A stretch of DNA of 64,000 nucleotides. Source: Lomentospora prolificans (lineage: Eukaryota; Ascomycota; Sordariomycetes; Microascales; Microascaceae). Below are positions 22,931-35,355 of this stretch, in pieces (positions within the stretch are counted from its first letter, which is position 1; the number at the start of each line of letters is the position of its first letter). The translations under genes were made by a program, and so were the position numbers. The stretch is from NCBI GenBank assembly GCA_029532625.1, contig JARFXM010000008.1, positions 806,001 to 870,000 on the forward strand, read 5' to 3'. A model generated the notes under the pieces. The model saw only the letters and a list, made by a program, of their open reading frames with translations, did not search any database and was not told the DNA's origin.

Positions 22931-25018
22931 ATGAATCCTGCGTACAACCCCGGCCGTGACAACGGTGTGGGTCTGGGCCGTGATGTGCCGATACACCAAG
23001 GATATCCCCAAGGGCAAACTCAGTTTGCTGCTAACATGCCTACCAACGCTATGCACAATCAGAATGGCAACATGGCCGCCCCTGCACCGCCCCTCTCCAC
23101 GATCCCGAGTCCACTACGGCAACGGCGCCTTGTCGAGAAGTGCGACATCCGTGAAGAGCGACTTACCGAAGCCACAATGGCAGAAGAGCTTTCCAGCTAC
23201 GTTTGCCTGGTATTCACAAAAGTCGATGACGAGAATAAAGACGAAGAAGGCAACGAAATCCTGCCAACTTGGCAGAATGTCTACCGCCGTCAGGAAGACC
23301 TAACCAAATCCGAAGCAACCCGGAATGTTCAGAAACTCGACGCCAAGGCCCCTGTCGCCAAGAAAGAGTCGAAGCTCTCGGAAGCCCAAAGGAGACAACT
23401 GAAGAAAGCACTTTGTGGTTTAGACGAGTTGGAGGTGGATCAGAGATACCGCTACTTCCTTGCGCAGTTTGAGCAGGAGACTGAGAAGCTGTACTGGCAA
23501 AAAGATGGATACTACAATAAGAATGGTCGACTCATCATTGCCAGCATGCCAAGCAAGTCGGATGGAAAGCTCGAGAAGAGAGAAAAGGACAGGGAAAGCA
23601 AGAAGAGGCGCAACAACACGGACACTTGGTCCCTGAGTAATCGTAAAGAAAGCGAGAAGCATAAGTCGATCAAGACGACGAAGAGCATCAAGGCTTACTT
23701 CAAGCGGGTCCCGAAGAGTACTGAGTCCATCGAGGCCATGTACTACGAGCTCAAGCAAGGTGCACCAAACAGACTCGGCGGCGTGCCTCAGAACTTCCGG
23801 CCGGTTCAGAACGTGACGCTCCACCAGCTACCAAATCAAGGCCAGAACTTGCCTCAGCAACACCACCAGATGATGCAAGGCGGCATGGGCCGCGCGCCGT
23901 ATATGCAGCAGCAACCATATGCACAGCAGCAGACCCAAACTTTTCAGCAACCCGGCCAGGCTGTCATGCCGATAATACCACGATCCCATACTCCCCAGCC
24001 TCCTCTGCAGCAACGCAGTGGCCCTCTACCCGTCATCAAACAGGAACATTTAAAGACTGGCGTCGCCCAATGCCAACCAGTCAACAAGCCTAAGGCGACT
24101 ATTCAGAAGCAACAAGTCACAAGGGTGCCTGCAGATAACAGCAGGAGTCGGTCCAAGGCTCGGTATTACGAGTCCTGCTCCCGCAACAGCTCCTGTAGTA
24201 ACAGCGACTCCGAGTTCGATGATGGCGACCACACTCCTCCCTCCTCTATTGCGGATTCTCGCGATGGCGATGAAAAGAGGGGTCGTGAGAACTCTCGAAT
24301 GAGAGCTCGCAGTCGCAGCCAACATCGAGGCTCCACGGCAACAAAGATTCCTAGAATATCCGACAACCCTCAGGTTTACGGCATCGGGAGTGCTAAGCAG
24401 GCCTACAGCTCAAAATCAGCATGGTCCGCGGGCAAGAATCCTGCTACCATGGTATCCCCTCCCCCCCAAGTTCCGGCGGCCGGCGTTCCGCCTCCAAGTC
24501 CGCCGTCTACGATTGATGGCGCTCGGGGATTTAGTGATGAGACATTGTTCCAGCTTGGAAAGCTCGCGGGTGAGCAGGAGACCAAAAACCGCCTGCAGGA
24601 CCAGGCGCGGCTCAACGAGGCGATAAATCTTGAGAAAAGGTGCCAGGCGGCGGCCCGGCAGAAGCCCGAGAGGACCACAATCCACCAGTCTCCTAGACTC
24701 TTTAGGGAGCAGCCCCCCATGTCTGTTGAGGAAGCATCCTCGCTAGAGTACGAAGACAATATCCGGTACAGGCTTGGCAAACTCCGTCACGACAGGGATG
24801 ACGATGAGTTTGACGACGAGTCACACGATTTGGAGCGTCCCGTTGTGACGCCAGCTCAAGGTCCTGGTTACCGGAATAGGAACGGCCGCCCGCAAGCTGG
24901 ATATCCTGCTGACAAGTGGGCCCCTGAGGCTGCCCAAGGGATTTCCTACCAGCGCGCAACCCAGGCGCACATGAAGAACGGAAGACATTATGAGGGCCGG
25001 CCTTACACGAGGTCGTAG
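22931..25018 (+). CDS. Unknown, largely disordered fungal protein (695 aa)
   Basis: A single exon with the first ATG preceded by a pyrimidine-rich leader ending CATCTTTAAG. I do not recognise a named family. Residues 60-200 look the most ordered: a charged helical stretch with LVEKCDIREERLTEA, then DELEVDQRYRYFLAQFEQ and LYWQKDGYYNKNGRLI. A basic segment at 212-228 (KREKDRESKKRRNN) resembles a nuclear signal. Residues 300-345 are rich in Gln, Met and Pro, and 400-470 in Ser, Arg and Asp. A short helical segment near 530-575 (LAGEQETKNRLQDQARL) could be a coiled coil, and the tail has a DDDEFDDE acidic patch. It may be a nuclear regulatory or RNA-related protein; that is inference. The gene lies 2 kb from the transposon nest but has normal codon use and no stops. 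Confidence 0.85.
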   Translation: MNPAYNPGRDNGVGLGRDVPIHQGYPQGQTQFAANMPTNAMHNQNGNMAAPAPPLSTIPSPLRQRRLVEKCDIREERLTEATMAEELSSYVCLVFTKVDDENKDEEGNEILPTWQNVYRRQEDLTKSEATRNVQKLDAKAPVAKKESKLSEAQRRQLKKALCGLDELEVDQRYRYFLAQFEQETEKLYWQKDGYYNKNGRLIIASMPSKSDGKLEKREKDRESKKRRNNTDTWSLSNRKESEKHKSIKTTKSIKAYFKRVPKSTESIEAMYYELKQGAPNRLGGVPQNFRPVQNVTLHQLPNQGQNLPQQHHQMMQGGMGRAPYMQQQPYAQQQTQTFQQPGQAVMPIIPRSHTPQPPLQQRSGPLPVIKQEHLKTGVAQCQPVNKPKATIQKQQVTRVPADNSRSRSKARYYESCSRNSSCSNSDSEFDDGDHTPPSSIADSRDGDEKRGRENSRMRARSRSQHRGSTATKIPRISDNPQVYGIGSAKQAYSSKSAWSAGKNPATMVSPPPQVPAAGVPPPSPPSTIDGARGFSDETLFQLGKLAGEQETKNRLQDQARLNEAINLEKRCQAAARQKPERTTIHQSPRLFREQPPMSVEEASSLEYEDNIRYRLGKLRHDRDDDEFDDESHDLERPVVTPAQGPGYRNRNGRPQAGYPADKWAPEAAQGISYQRATQAHMKNGRHYEGRPYTRS

Positions 25019-27493
25019 AGCGAATTGAGTGTAACATTTTCCTTTCTCTTCCTTCTCTCTCTAAATACTTGTTCAATTGCTGTGTGTGTGTGTACACTAG
25101 TTTACTGGGGTGGGGCGGAGCACATCTATCGAGACATCACTATATTATTCCTTGTTAAGGATCGCGATTGAGGGAGTCTGGCATTTGGTTTGGTTTGGAA
25201 TGGGCTTCTTGAATATTAATTCTAGCCTCCATCGTCTTTTTCACTTTCCTTCTATGTACGTGGCTGCCTACTATGTTGTTTTAAATTGCTTTCTTGTCCG
25301 TAACTCGGGCTCCAAGATTGGCAACAGCTCGAGCATCGGTAGTTTCTCCCCACAATACGAGAATGGCTACAGGATCTATCCAGCAAATAGCTTTCGCTCA
25401 AGTAATGACCTGATCCTGCTACATGGATGCTGTAGCAACGCCGGTATGGTGCCGGATCCGGCAATCGGCGGTAGGCCCCACTAAAACTCGGCCTACCGGT
25501 ATCAATTGGATGCAAGCCCCGGTCAGGCTGTAGAGGCCTCCTTCGCGGGTGACAAAAACACTGCCCCCACACCCATCCCCAATTTGGCTGACCTTTGGGG
25601 GAAACACCCTCGCTCCGAAAACGATACCAGGAGTGGTATTCGGTAAACGGGAAGACGGCTGACAAGCTCTAACCTGTGCACGCTGTAACATACGCTGCAA
25701 CCAGAATATGGGAAGGAAACTAATCGAAGGGAATCGAGGAACCTCCACCAAGGCAGAATTTGGTGCCTTCATTCCCCGATGCATTTTCCCATCATTCCCC
25801 GATGCATTCTATCCATACTAACCGTCGAGGCCCGCTGACGAGGCTATCGATCACATAGCTACCACACTAGAAATGGTGCGTTTCGTTTGATCCGAGTGTC
25901 ACTGAACACGTCGAGAATATCACCAATCTGACGCTCCCACAGCCTGATAACCAGCATTTTCCCCAACGCTATCATCGTTTGAAATTCTTGTTTCGATCTT
26001 ATCATGGTCTCTCGGTTCGGTTAGGGACGCGTACTCTGTATGGACACGGAGTGGAGAGCGCGTACTTTATATACGACTGCGAATGAATCATCTCGGTCTG
26101 CGTTATCAAATGTGGTGCTCGATCTTGGCATCCATTTCTACACTTTGAGAATTTGCTTCACGTCGCAGCGCCGCATACTGTCGTCAACGGGCCGTTCTCT
26201 CCTAGAACTTAGGCCCTCCCGCACTAAGGGGATTGGTTCGGGCCTACTTCTTACAGTCGCAAAAAGCATCTGTTGAGTGTACATCCATAGTCAATTGGCT
26301 GGAGCCTACATACCACATTCGGCAGTGTAACCATCAATTCATCAATGATTCAAGGTCGCCTCGAGCTTTGGCGCAGGTCTCTCAACCCGTTGTGGCGGGA
26401 CTAGTGGTTTAACTACTGGCACAATCGTTCCGAACGGTCGATTCCCATATGTTGGGCCTATGCGACAAACCAGCCAACCTCACGGGTTTTCTCCAAAGCG
26501 TCAAGCCAGACTGTGAAAGGATTGCAAGGTACCAGATCTGGCTCGCGAGGAGGGCGAATTGTGGCGGCAGATAAATGATGGACTGCCAGATGACCCTCAG
26601 TGAACTCACCCAGCTTGTAAAGAAGATTAAGGAAACCATCAGCGTAATGCGTTTCGTATAGCACACAAAGACGGCGATGAATCTAAACACCTATTGTGGA
26701 CACATTGCGGCCTTCGAAGACAGGATCCATAAATGTATTTGGGCGTTGCAGACAATCCTTCACACCATCGCGAGCATTTCCTGAATATCTCACTCCGAAA
26801 TCCCCTACACCAGAAAGGAGCGTAAAGAAGATGCAGCAGAGGATTCGGAACAGCCCACTGACAAGGACGCAAAGAAATACATTCCAGCAGAGGGATATGT
26901 GGCGGATTGCAACCTATTTTCCCAGATTACCGACGTCCAGGTACCGATGTTCTAGACGATCCACGTCTACCTCATCTTCAAAGACCGGGGAAGGGGTTAT
27001 TTAGATCGATGTGGGGGAGGATGAATTCAGTGGATGTCGTCAGAGCCGACAAGAGATCCTTCCACCAGCATATCCTGTGATTATTGAAGTCCAATGATTA
27101 GTTGGCACGCGAATCCAGTTTACATTCATTTTTTATTTGAGAAGAAAAATTGACCGTTAAGACGGGCACTCATGGACAAGAACATAAGAACAGTTGAGAA
27201 ACCAGAGAAGGTGGTGGATGCTGGATTTGAGCTCGAGTCCACGCCACACTTGAGGATCTGTTGAATGACTAAGCACTGAACTGGCTGCTTGGCTGCCCCT
27301 GCATTCACCCCACATCTCCTTGACCGTGATTTAGCAAGACGCGTCTCACGTCTTGATTGACCGTGCTTCTCCAATCAAATATACTCTATAAGGTACATAA
27401 CCTCACCACCTGCTCTCTGTGAAAATACACACATACGCTCTTTATTCTCCCCCAAGCTGCCTCAATGGTTGGAACGCATCTCTGTTTACCTAC
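25019..27493. other. Intergenic, possible decayed coding fragment at 26458-26805 (-)
   Basis: No intact gene is supported. On the minus strand one frame at about 26805 to 26458 reads as plausible protein (…CLQRPNTFMDPVFEGRNV…, then one stop, then …YETHYADGFLNLLYK… and …NPFTVWLDALEKTREVG…). It could be a worn-out gene or chance. Two copies of CATTCCCCGATGCATT lie at about 25770-25807. Confidence 0.35.
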
Positions 27494-30383
27494 ATGCAAG
27501 CAGCCTTCCGCCATCTACCGTCACCCTTTCGACCACACTTACTCCCCCGTGTTCGTCTCTCGTTCCTAGGTATACGTTACTCCTCCAATCTCGGATCAGC
27601 CTGTCTTGAGATTGAAACCGACGTCGAGTCGGTTGGAGGAGCAGCAGCCATGCTTCGAAAGGGTGACAGAAAATATGCAGCCGAAGAGGCCATTGTGTCT
27701 CGTACACTCCACCAACAAGCGAAAGGGAACCCTAGGCTAGCAAAGTCATTGTTCCCCTCGAGTAGTCCACAGCAGCCAACACCTAGCCAGGACGGGAATA
27801 TCAAGGACGCTTTTCGCAAGAAGGATGTTACAAGGCCTTCCCAGGGCCCTCTCTTTGCTGCGCTAGCTGACCCCAACCGATCGAAACCGCTTGTCGCCAA
27901 GTCTACCAATGTGCAATCGAATCCGCCCCCTCGGCTTCAGTCTGTCTGTACTTCAAGCGACGACCCTTTCAAAGATGAGGTTCACGGAAAAGCTTGGAAT
28001 AACGAGAACTTTTCAATCGCTGAAGACTTGGAATGGTTTGCCGATAATATGAACGATGACGAGTTCGACGATGATATAATGTGTCTGCCAGCCGCCAAGG
28101 TGGCCCCAGTTCAGAAGCCCACTGCCTCCGCGTCTGTCACTCCGCGGAAGACAAACAACACATCGCCTGTTCATGCTAAGACTGGGGAACCACCCGTCGC
28201 TCAATCAAAGGTTCCAACCGTTGACAACAAGGTTGGCACCTCTATCACTGAGCGACTTGGAAATGATAAAGTTTTGTCTTCGCAAGGCACAGCAATCCCC
28301 TGGAGCTCATCCCCGGACTACCACAGCCTCAGACGGCCCGAGGCTTCGAATGCAACCGACGTCTTGACAGCCAACTCTTCTAAAAGGAAGCTAGATAACA
28401 ATGCCTCCCCTACCGCCGCTCCGAAGAGGCGCAGCTTGCCTTTTCCATCAAAGTCAAAATTATCCGGCTCCGGCGCTACAGCCGATTACCCTGATTGCGA
28501 GGCCTCTTCTACTACACCTACGGCAAAAGGAAAAAGCAATCTTCTTGAGTTCACCGCAAGCGCTATCAAAGAACAGCGAAAATCGCACCGCCTTCAGCGT
28601 ATGAACTCTACGTCTACAGACACCACTTCTGAAGCTTCAGCCAGCTCGGGTACCAAGGGCACGAAGAACTTGTCGAGGGCAGAAATTCAAGAAATTACTA
28701 GCTCTCCCAAGACTCTCGAACCCGTCTTCCTGAGCCAAGAACAGCGCCAAATTCTCGACCTTGTGACCAACAAGAACCAGAGCGTCTTCTTCACAGGCCC
28801 TGCGGGAACCGGAAAGTCGGTTCTCATGAGAGCCATAATCAGGGAGCTGAAAAAGAAGTGGGCCAAGGACCCTGAAAGGTTGGCTGTGACAGCTTCTACA
28901 GGTCTGGCTGCGTGCAATATTGGGGGCATCACCCTCCATAGCTTTTCCGGCATGTCTTCCCGTCCAACACACACCACTAGCCCTCAAGTCAGAAATGCTA
29001 ACATTATGAACAGGAATTGGCCTAGGAAAGGAAGACGTCCAAAGTCTAGTCAAGAAGATTAGACGCAACCCTAAGGCCAAAGGTCGATGGCTCAGGACAA
29101 AATGTCTGATTATCGACGAAATCTCTATGGTCGACGGCGAGCTGTTTGATAAGCTGTGCGAGATTGGCCGTACCATCCGGAATAACGGGCGCCCATGGGG
29201 AGGTATTCAGCTTGTCATTACTGGTGACTTTTTCCAGTTGCCGCCCGTTCCCGATGGCCAGACTCGGACGGCCAAATTCGCGTTCGATGCGGCAACGTGG
29301 AGTACATCAATACCCCACACCATTGGTCTAACGCAAGTTTTCCGTCAGCGAGACCCCCAATTCGCTCAGATGCTGAACGAGATGCGCCTGGGAAAGATCA
29401 GCGAGGACACCGTCCGTGCGTTCCGAGCTCTCGCAAGACCTCTGCAATTTGATGACGGTATCGAAACAACAGAACTATTCCCAACACGTCTCGAGGTAGA
29501 GCGATCGAATCAGAAGCGTCTTCAGGACCTGCCGGGCCGATCTCATCGTTTTGAGGCGCTTGACACTGGTGTACCTGAGATACGCGATAAACTTCTACAG
29601 AATATGATGGCGCCTAAATCCATGGAGCTCAAGGAGGGCGCCCAGGTTATGCTCATCAAAAACATCGACGAACAGCTCGTGAACGGAACAATTGGCAAAG
29701 TGAAAGAGTTCAGGACTCGGGCCGAGTGGGAGTGTGGAGGCCTGGGAGAGACTACCGAGGATGGGCCGATCGACCTCGCTCAGGCGGTGAAAAAGATCAA
29801 GAAGTTCGCGAGCGCAGATGCCACTAAATCATCGGTCGAGTTCCCCATTGTCGAGTTCCTGTGCCCGGACGGGAGCCGGCGTACTCTGCAGTGTGTTTAC
29901 GACGAGTGGAAGGTTGAACTTCCCAACGGAGAAGTCCAGGCCAAGCGCTCACAGTTGCCTCTCATTCTTGCCTGGGCTCTGTCTATCCACAAGGCTCAGG
30001 GACAAACTCTAGAGCGCGTCAAGGTCGACTTGACACGTATTTTCGAAAAGGGCCAGGCCTACGTCGCCCTCAGCCGTGCGACTAACCAGCAAGGTCTACA
30101 GGTCCTCAAATTTGACAAGTCCAAGGTCATGGCGCATCCCAAGGTTGTTGGATTCTACAACCGCCTTTACAGCGCCGAGCAAGCGCTGGGTGGCAACAAG
30201 CCTGTGGTGCAGCCGACCATTCAGGGCATGCTTGAGAGCAAGGCCTCTCCTCACCTCCCACCTCCTGTACCTGCTCCTACAACCAAAAAGTCTAAAAGTT
30301 CGGCAATTGACTTGACTACGGATAATATCGAATTTCTCGAGACATTTGGCACAGAAGAGTACGAGGACTATGGATGCTTGTAA
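27494..30383 (+). CDS. PIF1: PIF1-family 5'-3' DNA helicase
   Basis: Two exons, 27494-28949 and 29014-30383, total 941 residues. Motifs of superfamily 1B PIF1 helicases: Walker A GPAGTGKS (435-442), the PIF1 signature region LHSFSGIGLG across the splice, Walker B LIIDEISMVDG, GDFFQLPPV, LTQVFRQRD, and near the end LSIHKAQGQTLERVKVDL and AYVALSRAT. PIF1 removes telomerase, unwinds G-quadruplexes and R-loops, and maintains mitochondrial DNA. The first ATG gives an arginine-rich leader (MQAAFRHLPSPFRPHLLPRV) that looks like a mitochondrial presequence. A second in-frame ATG at 27650 would start a form without it (MLRKGDRKYAAEEA). Residues 1-430 are low-complexity, with an EWFADNMNDDEFDDD patch. 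The intron appears to use GC instead of GT. The frame is open upstream to 27419 but without ATG. Confidence 0.93.
28950..29013 (+). other. Probable GC-AG intron in PIF1
   Basis: 64 bases. The donor is G|GCATGT, the branch site TGCTAAC at 28996-29002 and the acceptor AACAG. Joining here gives S-G-I-G-L-G, the conserved PIF1 motif, in frame. The nearest GT at 28954 puts the conserved motif out of frame. A GT at 28962 keeps frame but inserts three residues (SGMSSRIGLG). Confidence 0.72.
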
Positions 30384-31255
30384 GGGTCGAGGTGGAAGGA
30401 TCAAGTTCAGCGGGATCTTTTATGTAAATGGATAAAGCGGCGTTTAGGTTCGGGTCGCATTCACACTGGCATCGGAGCCCACGTGAGCAAATGGCGTTCC
30501 AGAGGGCTCGGCGGTTCATTATGCCACTATACATGGTATAGAGGCGTGAATACCAATTTGATTCCCATCCATGATTGAAGAATAATGGTAGTAATATTTG
30601 CCAGCTTGTCACTCAGTTTTGAAGGGCGTTTTGATTACATAACTCCTACATCGCTCGAGAGCCGGAAACAAATTTGGAAAGCCGTCTATTAATAAATGGA
30701 TACGGTTCTGTGGTGTTGGCGTCGGATGTTTTATCGATAAGCCAGCGTGTTTAGGAGTACCACCGCCACTAAATTATCATTATCAGATACCTTGAGAAAG
30801 TTAATTCCACCAAGTGGCGACCCCTTACAGTATTGTACCTGCTTCTTGTGAACATCCTTGTGCACTCAATTCCCAACCCGACATCTCCAATTATCCACGA
30901 CATCCACTTTCTCTACTCTCCTGCGGTCTGCCCTAGATTTGGGAGTGGGTTTGGTGCAAAGCATCCGAGATTCCTCAGCTTTGAATCATAGTGCAGCCAG
31001 CTCCTCACATGGACAGGCCCATGCTTGTTCCCCTCTGAGACAGGCAGCGAAGCCATTCGACCTTCTCCCCCTCCCTAGAACCCTTCGTCGCCGTCTTCCG
31101 ACCACTTTGGCCTGGTCGCCGTACGTCGCCAGCCTAGCGACTCCCGATATACCTCTACCAAACCGTCCGCCGCTGCAATTTGACGATTACGACACTTAGA
31201 GACGGGGGCACGCGACTCGGTGTTCAATCAGCCCAAGGGCAAACGAACCGGCATC
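30384..31255. other. Intergenic region between PIF1 and EDC3
   Basis: No gene. From about 30850 the sequence becomes pyrimidine-rich (CTCTACTCTCCTGC and similar), typical for the leader of the following gene; an upstream short frame begins at 30858. Confidence 0.5.
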
Positions 31256-33588
31256 ATGGCGAGCGAGTTCATCGGCCTCCATATGCTGGTCTCCCTGAGG
31301 GAGCCGGCTGGGGTGCAGCTCAAAGGAACGATCAGCGACATTTCCATATCCGGTGGCGATTCGGGAGAAAGGGCCATCATCCTGAGCAACGGTACGCCAT
31401 TGCTTCTCTCGCCGACCCCTCCTCTTCATCGATTATCTTATTAACTAATCTCGTTCTCGTAGTATTCGTCGTTGGTGGGGAAGGCCAATGGTACCCACGC
31501 CTAGAGGTACGCTCTGAAAACATCGTCGATCTCGCCGAGGTGCCGTCCGAGCACCAGCCTCCACCTGCTACATTCACGGCACCGAGCGTCAGTGGAGTGT
31601 CCGCTCCCGTCTACCTCCAGCCTACTCAGGCAGCTCAGCCAGTTTTTGGAGACCCCGCCATCCTTAGCGTCGGCCTGACAAAACCCAGCCTAACGCCGCA
31701 GCAAAGCGATGGTCCTCGGGCTGCTAGTCACGCCTCTGAGTGGGAACCTCAGCCCGAAGTCGTGGTCCAGTCGGCTATCTCTGGCCTCAACATTACTTCG
31801 AACAAGACACCCGAGCTTCCTACGGCTCTGGATAGCCTGCAGATCGGTAGCCCGACTTCAGTCCAGGCGATAGCCGTGGAGCTCGACGGGACTGCCCCTG
31901 AGCACCCGACTCAGGCAGCAAAGAAAAAGCGGCGTGAGAGAAAGAAGGTGTCTCACAAACAGACGCATGTGCAGGGAGCAGCGGGTCACCTTGATACCTC
32001 ACCCGCCGCCGCCGTCCCTGGCAATCGTGGAAAGGGTTGGAGACAGACCCCGATATTGGAAAGTACCGCATCATTCCAGCCTTTTACAGCGTTGAAACGA
32101 AATGGGGCCAAGGGTAGGAAGGGGGCTGCAGACAATGGATGGGCTTCCGAAGATGTTACGGAGGAGATGGGAGAGTTCGATTTTGAAGGGAGTCTGGCAA
32201 AGTTTGACAAGCGCACACTATTCGACCAAATGCGTAAGCAGGACCAAATCGACGACTCACAGCGGTTAGTCTCGCATAACCGGCGTCCTAAACCGGGCAC
32301 GGCTGGCGGAAAGAATCTGCATTATACGGAAAACGTGCTTGATATGCCGTCTTCATTGTCCAAGGTCGTCAGGGCAGACGATTTTTGGAATAGCGAAGCA
32401 GACGATGCCACGCACGTCGAGGATAGAAACCCAAGGGCTGCCCAAAACACCCGGCGGGCAGATAGTAAAGTATCGGTTGTACGCCGGTCTCAGTCCCGCA
32501 AAGCATCTGCTACGGGCCCCGGCCAGCCACTTAGTCGAGTTAACTCGGCCGCACGACAACTAAGCGCAGGTGATGGACCGAAATACCAGATTCTACAGAG
32601 ACCCCACACGCCAAAGCAGCAGGTTCATCCACCGGGTCTGTATCTAGTACCCTCAGACCGCCGTGTCGAGCCCGTTTCGGCTCTCCAGATGCTCAACTTG
32701 GAGAACATCGCGGCCAACGAGGTTGGGCTTACCGAAGAGATTATGACAGAGAACGCCGGCCGTGGCATCGCTGAAGTAGCTCTCAAAGCGTTGACCGACC
32801 CTGCCATCGGCATACGTATGGGTACATCGGGAAGATCAACCCCTATCCTCAACATTGCATCGCACGCGACCATTATCATTCTCGCAGGAAATAACAAGTC
32901 GGGTATCAGGGCCATTGCTGCGGGTCGCCACCTCCGCAGCAAGGGAGCGAACGTGGTGATTTGCTTAGTTGGCATTGAGCGGGAAAGGGACCTCCTCGAG
33001 GACATACGACAGCAGATTCGTATTTATCGCAACTTTGGAGGGCGCATCTTTAACAAGCAAGAGTTCTTTGAACATCTCCGAAAGCTGACTTCTGGGAGCT
33101 CGCCAGTCGATGTCAGTTTGATCATTGACGCTCTCTTGGGTCTTACGATATCTTTCGAGGAACTCAGGACTGGAGATCAAGCCTCTGTTTACGAGCTTAT
33201 GGAATGGGCTAACCGCAACGAGGCATTCGTTCTCTCTATCGATGTTCCTACCGGAATCGACCCGACGAGCGGCAAGGTGAACATCATCGATGGAAGCCGT
33301 CTATTTGTCAAGCCTAGATATGTGGTGGCTATGGGAGCACCAAAACGAGGGCTGCTGGAGGCCATCTCACCTGACAATGAAGACGGAGTCTTGACGGCCA
33401 TACCGGGCCCCGACGGCATAGTCTTGACAGATGAGGACCCTTGGAAATTGTACATTGCTGACATTGGTCTTGGCCTGGGAGTTTGGAAGAAGGCAGGGAC
33501 CAAGATGCGACGAGGCATCGACTTTGATGCCCAGTGGGTGCTGGAGATGCGGTACCAGGGAGATTTGGACGATGAGGAGGATGAGTAA
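31256..33588 (+). CDS. EDC3: EDC3, enhancer of mRNA decapping
   Basis: Two exons, 31256-31391 and 31463-33588, giving 753 residues. The intron (31392-31462) is GTACGC...CTAATC...TAG. The N-terminal LSm domain starts at the ATG (MASEFIGLHMLVSLREPAGV) and runs to about residue 70, with the intron inside it. The middle is low-complexity and Lys/Arg/Ser-rich. An FDF motif lies near residue 283 (EFDFEGSLAKFD) and continues into RTLFDQMRKQDQID. The C-terminal YjeF-N domain starts near 446 (LENIAANEVGLTEEIMTENAGRG as its opening) and reaches the acidic end. EDC3 binds DCP1/DCP2 through LSm, the helicase DHH1 through FDF, and dimerises by YjeF-N, promoting decapping and P-body assembly in the cytoplasm. 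The start is chosen because LSm domains of EDC3 begin within a few residues of Met1. Confidence 0.94.
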
Positions 33589-35355
33589 CGGATAAGCAGA
33601 CGCCACGTTCTCTTGTCCGTCTTCTATCGTTACATTTAACTTACATATTCTTTTTGGTTTCCTTCGTTGGGCTGCGGAGTTTCACGGCAGCATGATGAGG
33701 CGTTGGTACTACGCGTACAAAAAGTTTACACATTTTTGATTTTACGGGGAAACGCGGGTTCTAGATGTTGCAGCATCGCCTTCTTTCCTTTTTCTTGTTC
33801 TTGTCCTTCTTCTTACGCCGTTCATCGTTTATTTTGGTCGACGTGTCCGGGCCAAGGGGGAGAAAAAGCTATTTTATCGGGGAGTTCGTCATGTACAAGT
33901 AAGATGATATCCATTCAAAACGCAAAAAAACTCATAAACACAATTCCCAGATGCTCCCAGATTGTCGGTGGTATATGTGTCTTGTTGACCGGCCTGCGAA
34001 GGATCGGAATGTTCGTCTCGGGAATTCTTGCATGCACAAGCTTCGAGTCTCTGCTGGGATGACTGGAAGGCAAAGAAGGGAAGTTATGAAAATTCATCCT
34101 GTTTTGACCATACTATCCCGGCACTGATCTGCCGATCACCTGCAAGCGCTCTGTCATTTTGGCCTCGCTCTCGACGATGCCCAAAATGCAGCTCCGAGCA
34201 TGCAAGGTCGTCGCCGAAGAGGCAGTTGGGGATTTCATGAAAGCTCTCGACTGAAATTAAGTCGTGAAACGTATAGTCGCACCTGGTAGGGTAGGGAAGT
34301 TTCTCGCGTGCGCAGTGAGGGGTGAGGGGAGAATGTTTCAAGGGCCAATATTGTTTAAAGATAGGTATGTGTAGGAAAAGAAGAAAGAAACACGAGAGCG
34401 ATATGAAACGGAAAAAGAGGTGTTTCATGGGTGTGGTTTCGAAACGCTACGACAATAGCCAGTTGCTAAGACCGAGTCCTAGTTTCTGGACACGGGAGGA
34501 GGCCTTCTCTATAACTGGCTCATTCAATCGCGAGAGCGTCTACACGGACGGGGCAGCGTTTCGGTGGGCGGAGACGGCTTAAGCGAGTCGTGGGAGATGA
34601 GCGGGAAGAGGTTGTGAATAGATTGGCACAAGGGCTTGGGCTTCGTTGAGATGTCAGTGCCAACGGGATAGAAGACCGCTGTGGGCTAGAAGATGACTTC
34701 AGTCTCTTCCATGAGGAGCCACAATTCATTCAAATAGGGGAGCTGAATGGATATATAAAGGAAGCTTGCTCTAGCCTCGAGATCAAAGGAAGTTGAAGCG
34801 AGCAGGGCAAGAACCTGGGCTTGAATTCACTTCTCGAGTCTTTCCCGCCCCGTTGAAATATTCGACCACAATCATTAACTGCATCTATCGGAGTTTACTT
34901 TGGTGTTTTCTCTAGTTTCCTTCCTTTTTTTTTCTGCTGCTGCCACTCCTTTGAGCCTGCCATTTACACGGATCCAATCTCATCTCATATCGACTCGTTC
35001 CTATCAAGCCAACGTCCCGGTGATCTTCATTTATACCGGAGAACGTTGCAACAATCTTGGATATACAGTCCTATATGGTTTCTCTCAAGAGATAGTCTTA
35101 CAACAAGGCACAACCAGTCTTTACTGCAGATCTCTGAAATCCAACCCGAGTCGATCATTCCCATTGTCTGGGCTATCACCCGCCCCATTAACACGAACAC
35201 CGGCTCTACAGCCAAAGTCGACTCACGTTCATTTCACTTCACGGCGCTATACTACACTCTTTATCAGTTCGGAGACACTTTCAGTATCGCCATTCACTTT
35301 CAGCTATTTGACCCGACCAAAACACCGCCCAAGACTCAATTCTTGAACCTTGAAA
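33589..35355. other. Intergenic region
   Basis: Only short open frames without domains. The part from 34840 to 35355 is rich in CT and ends directly at the small secreted-protein frame, so it may be that gene's leader. Confidence 0.5.
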
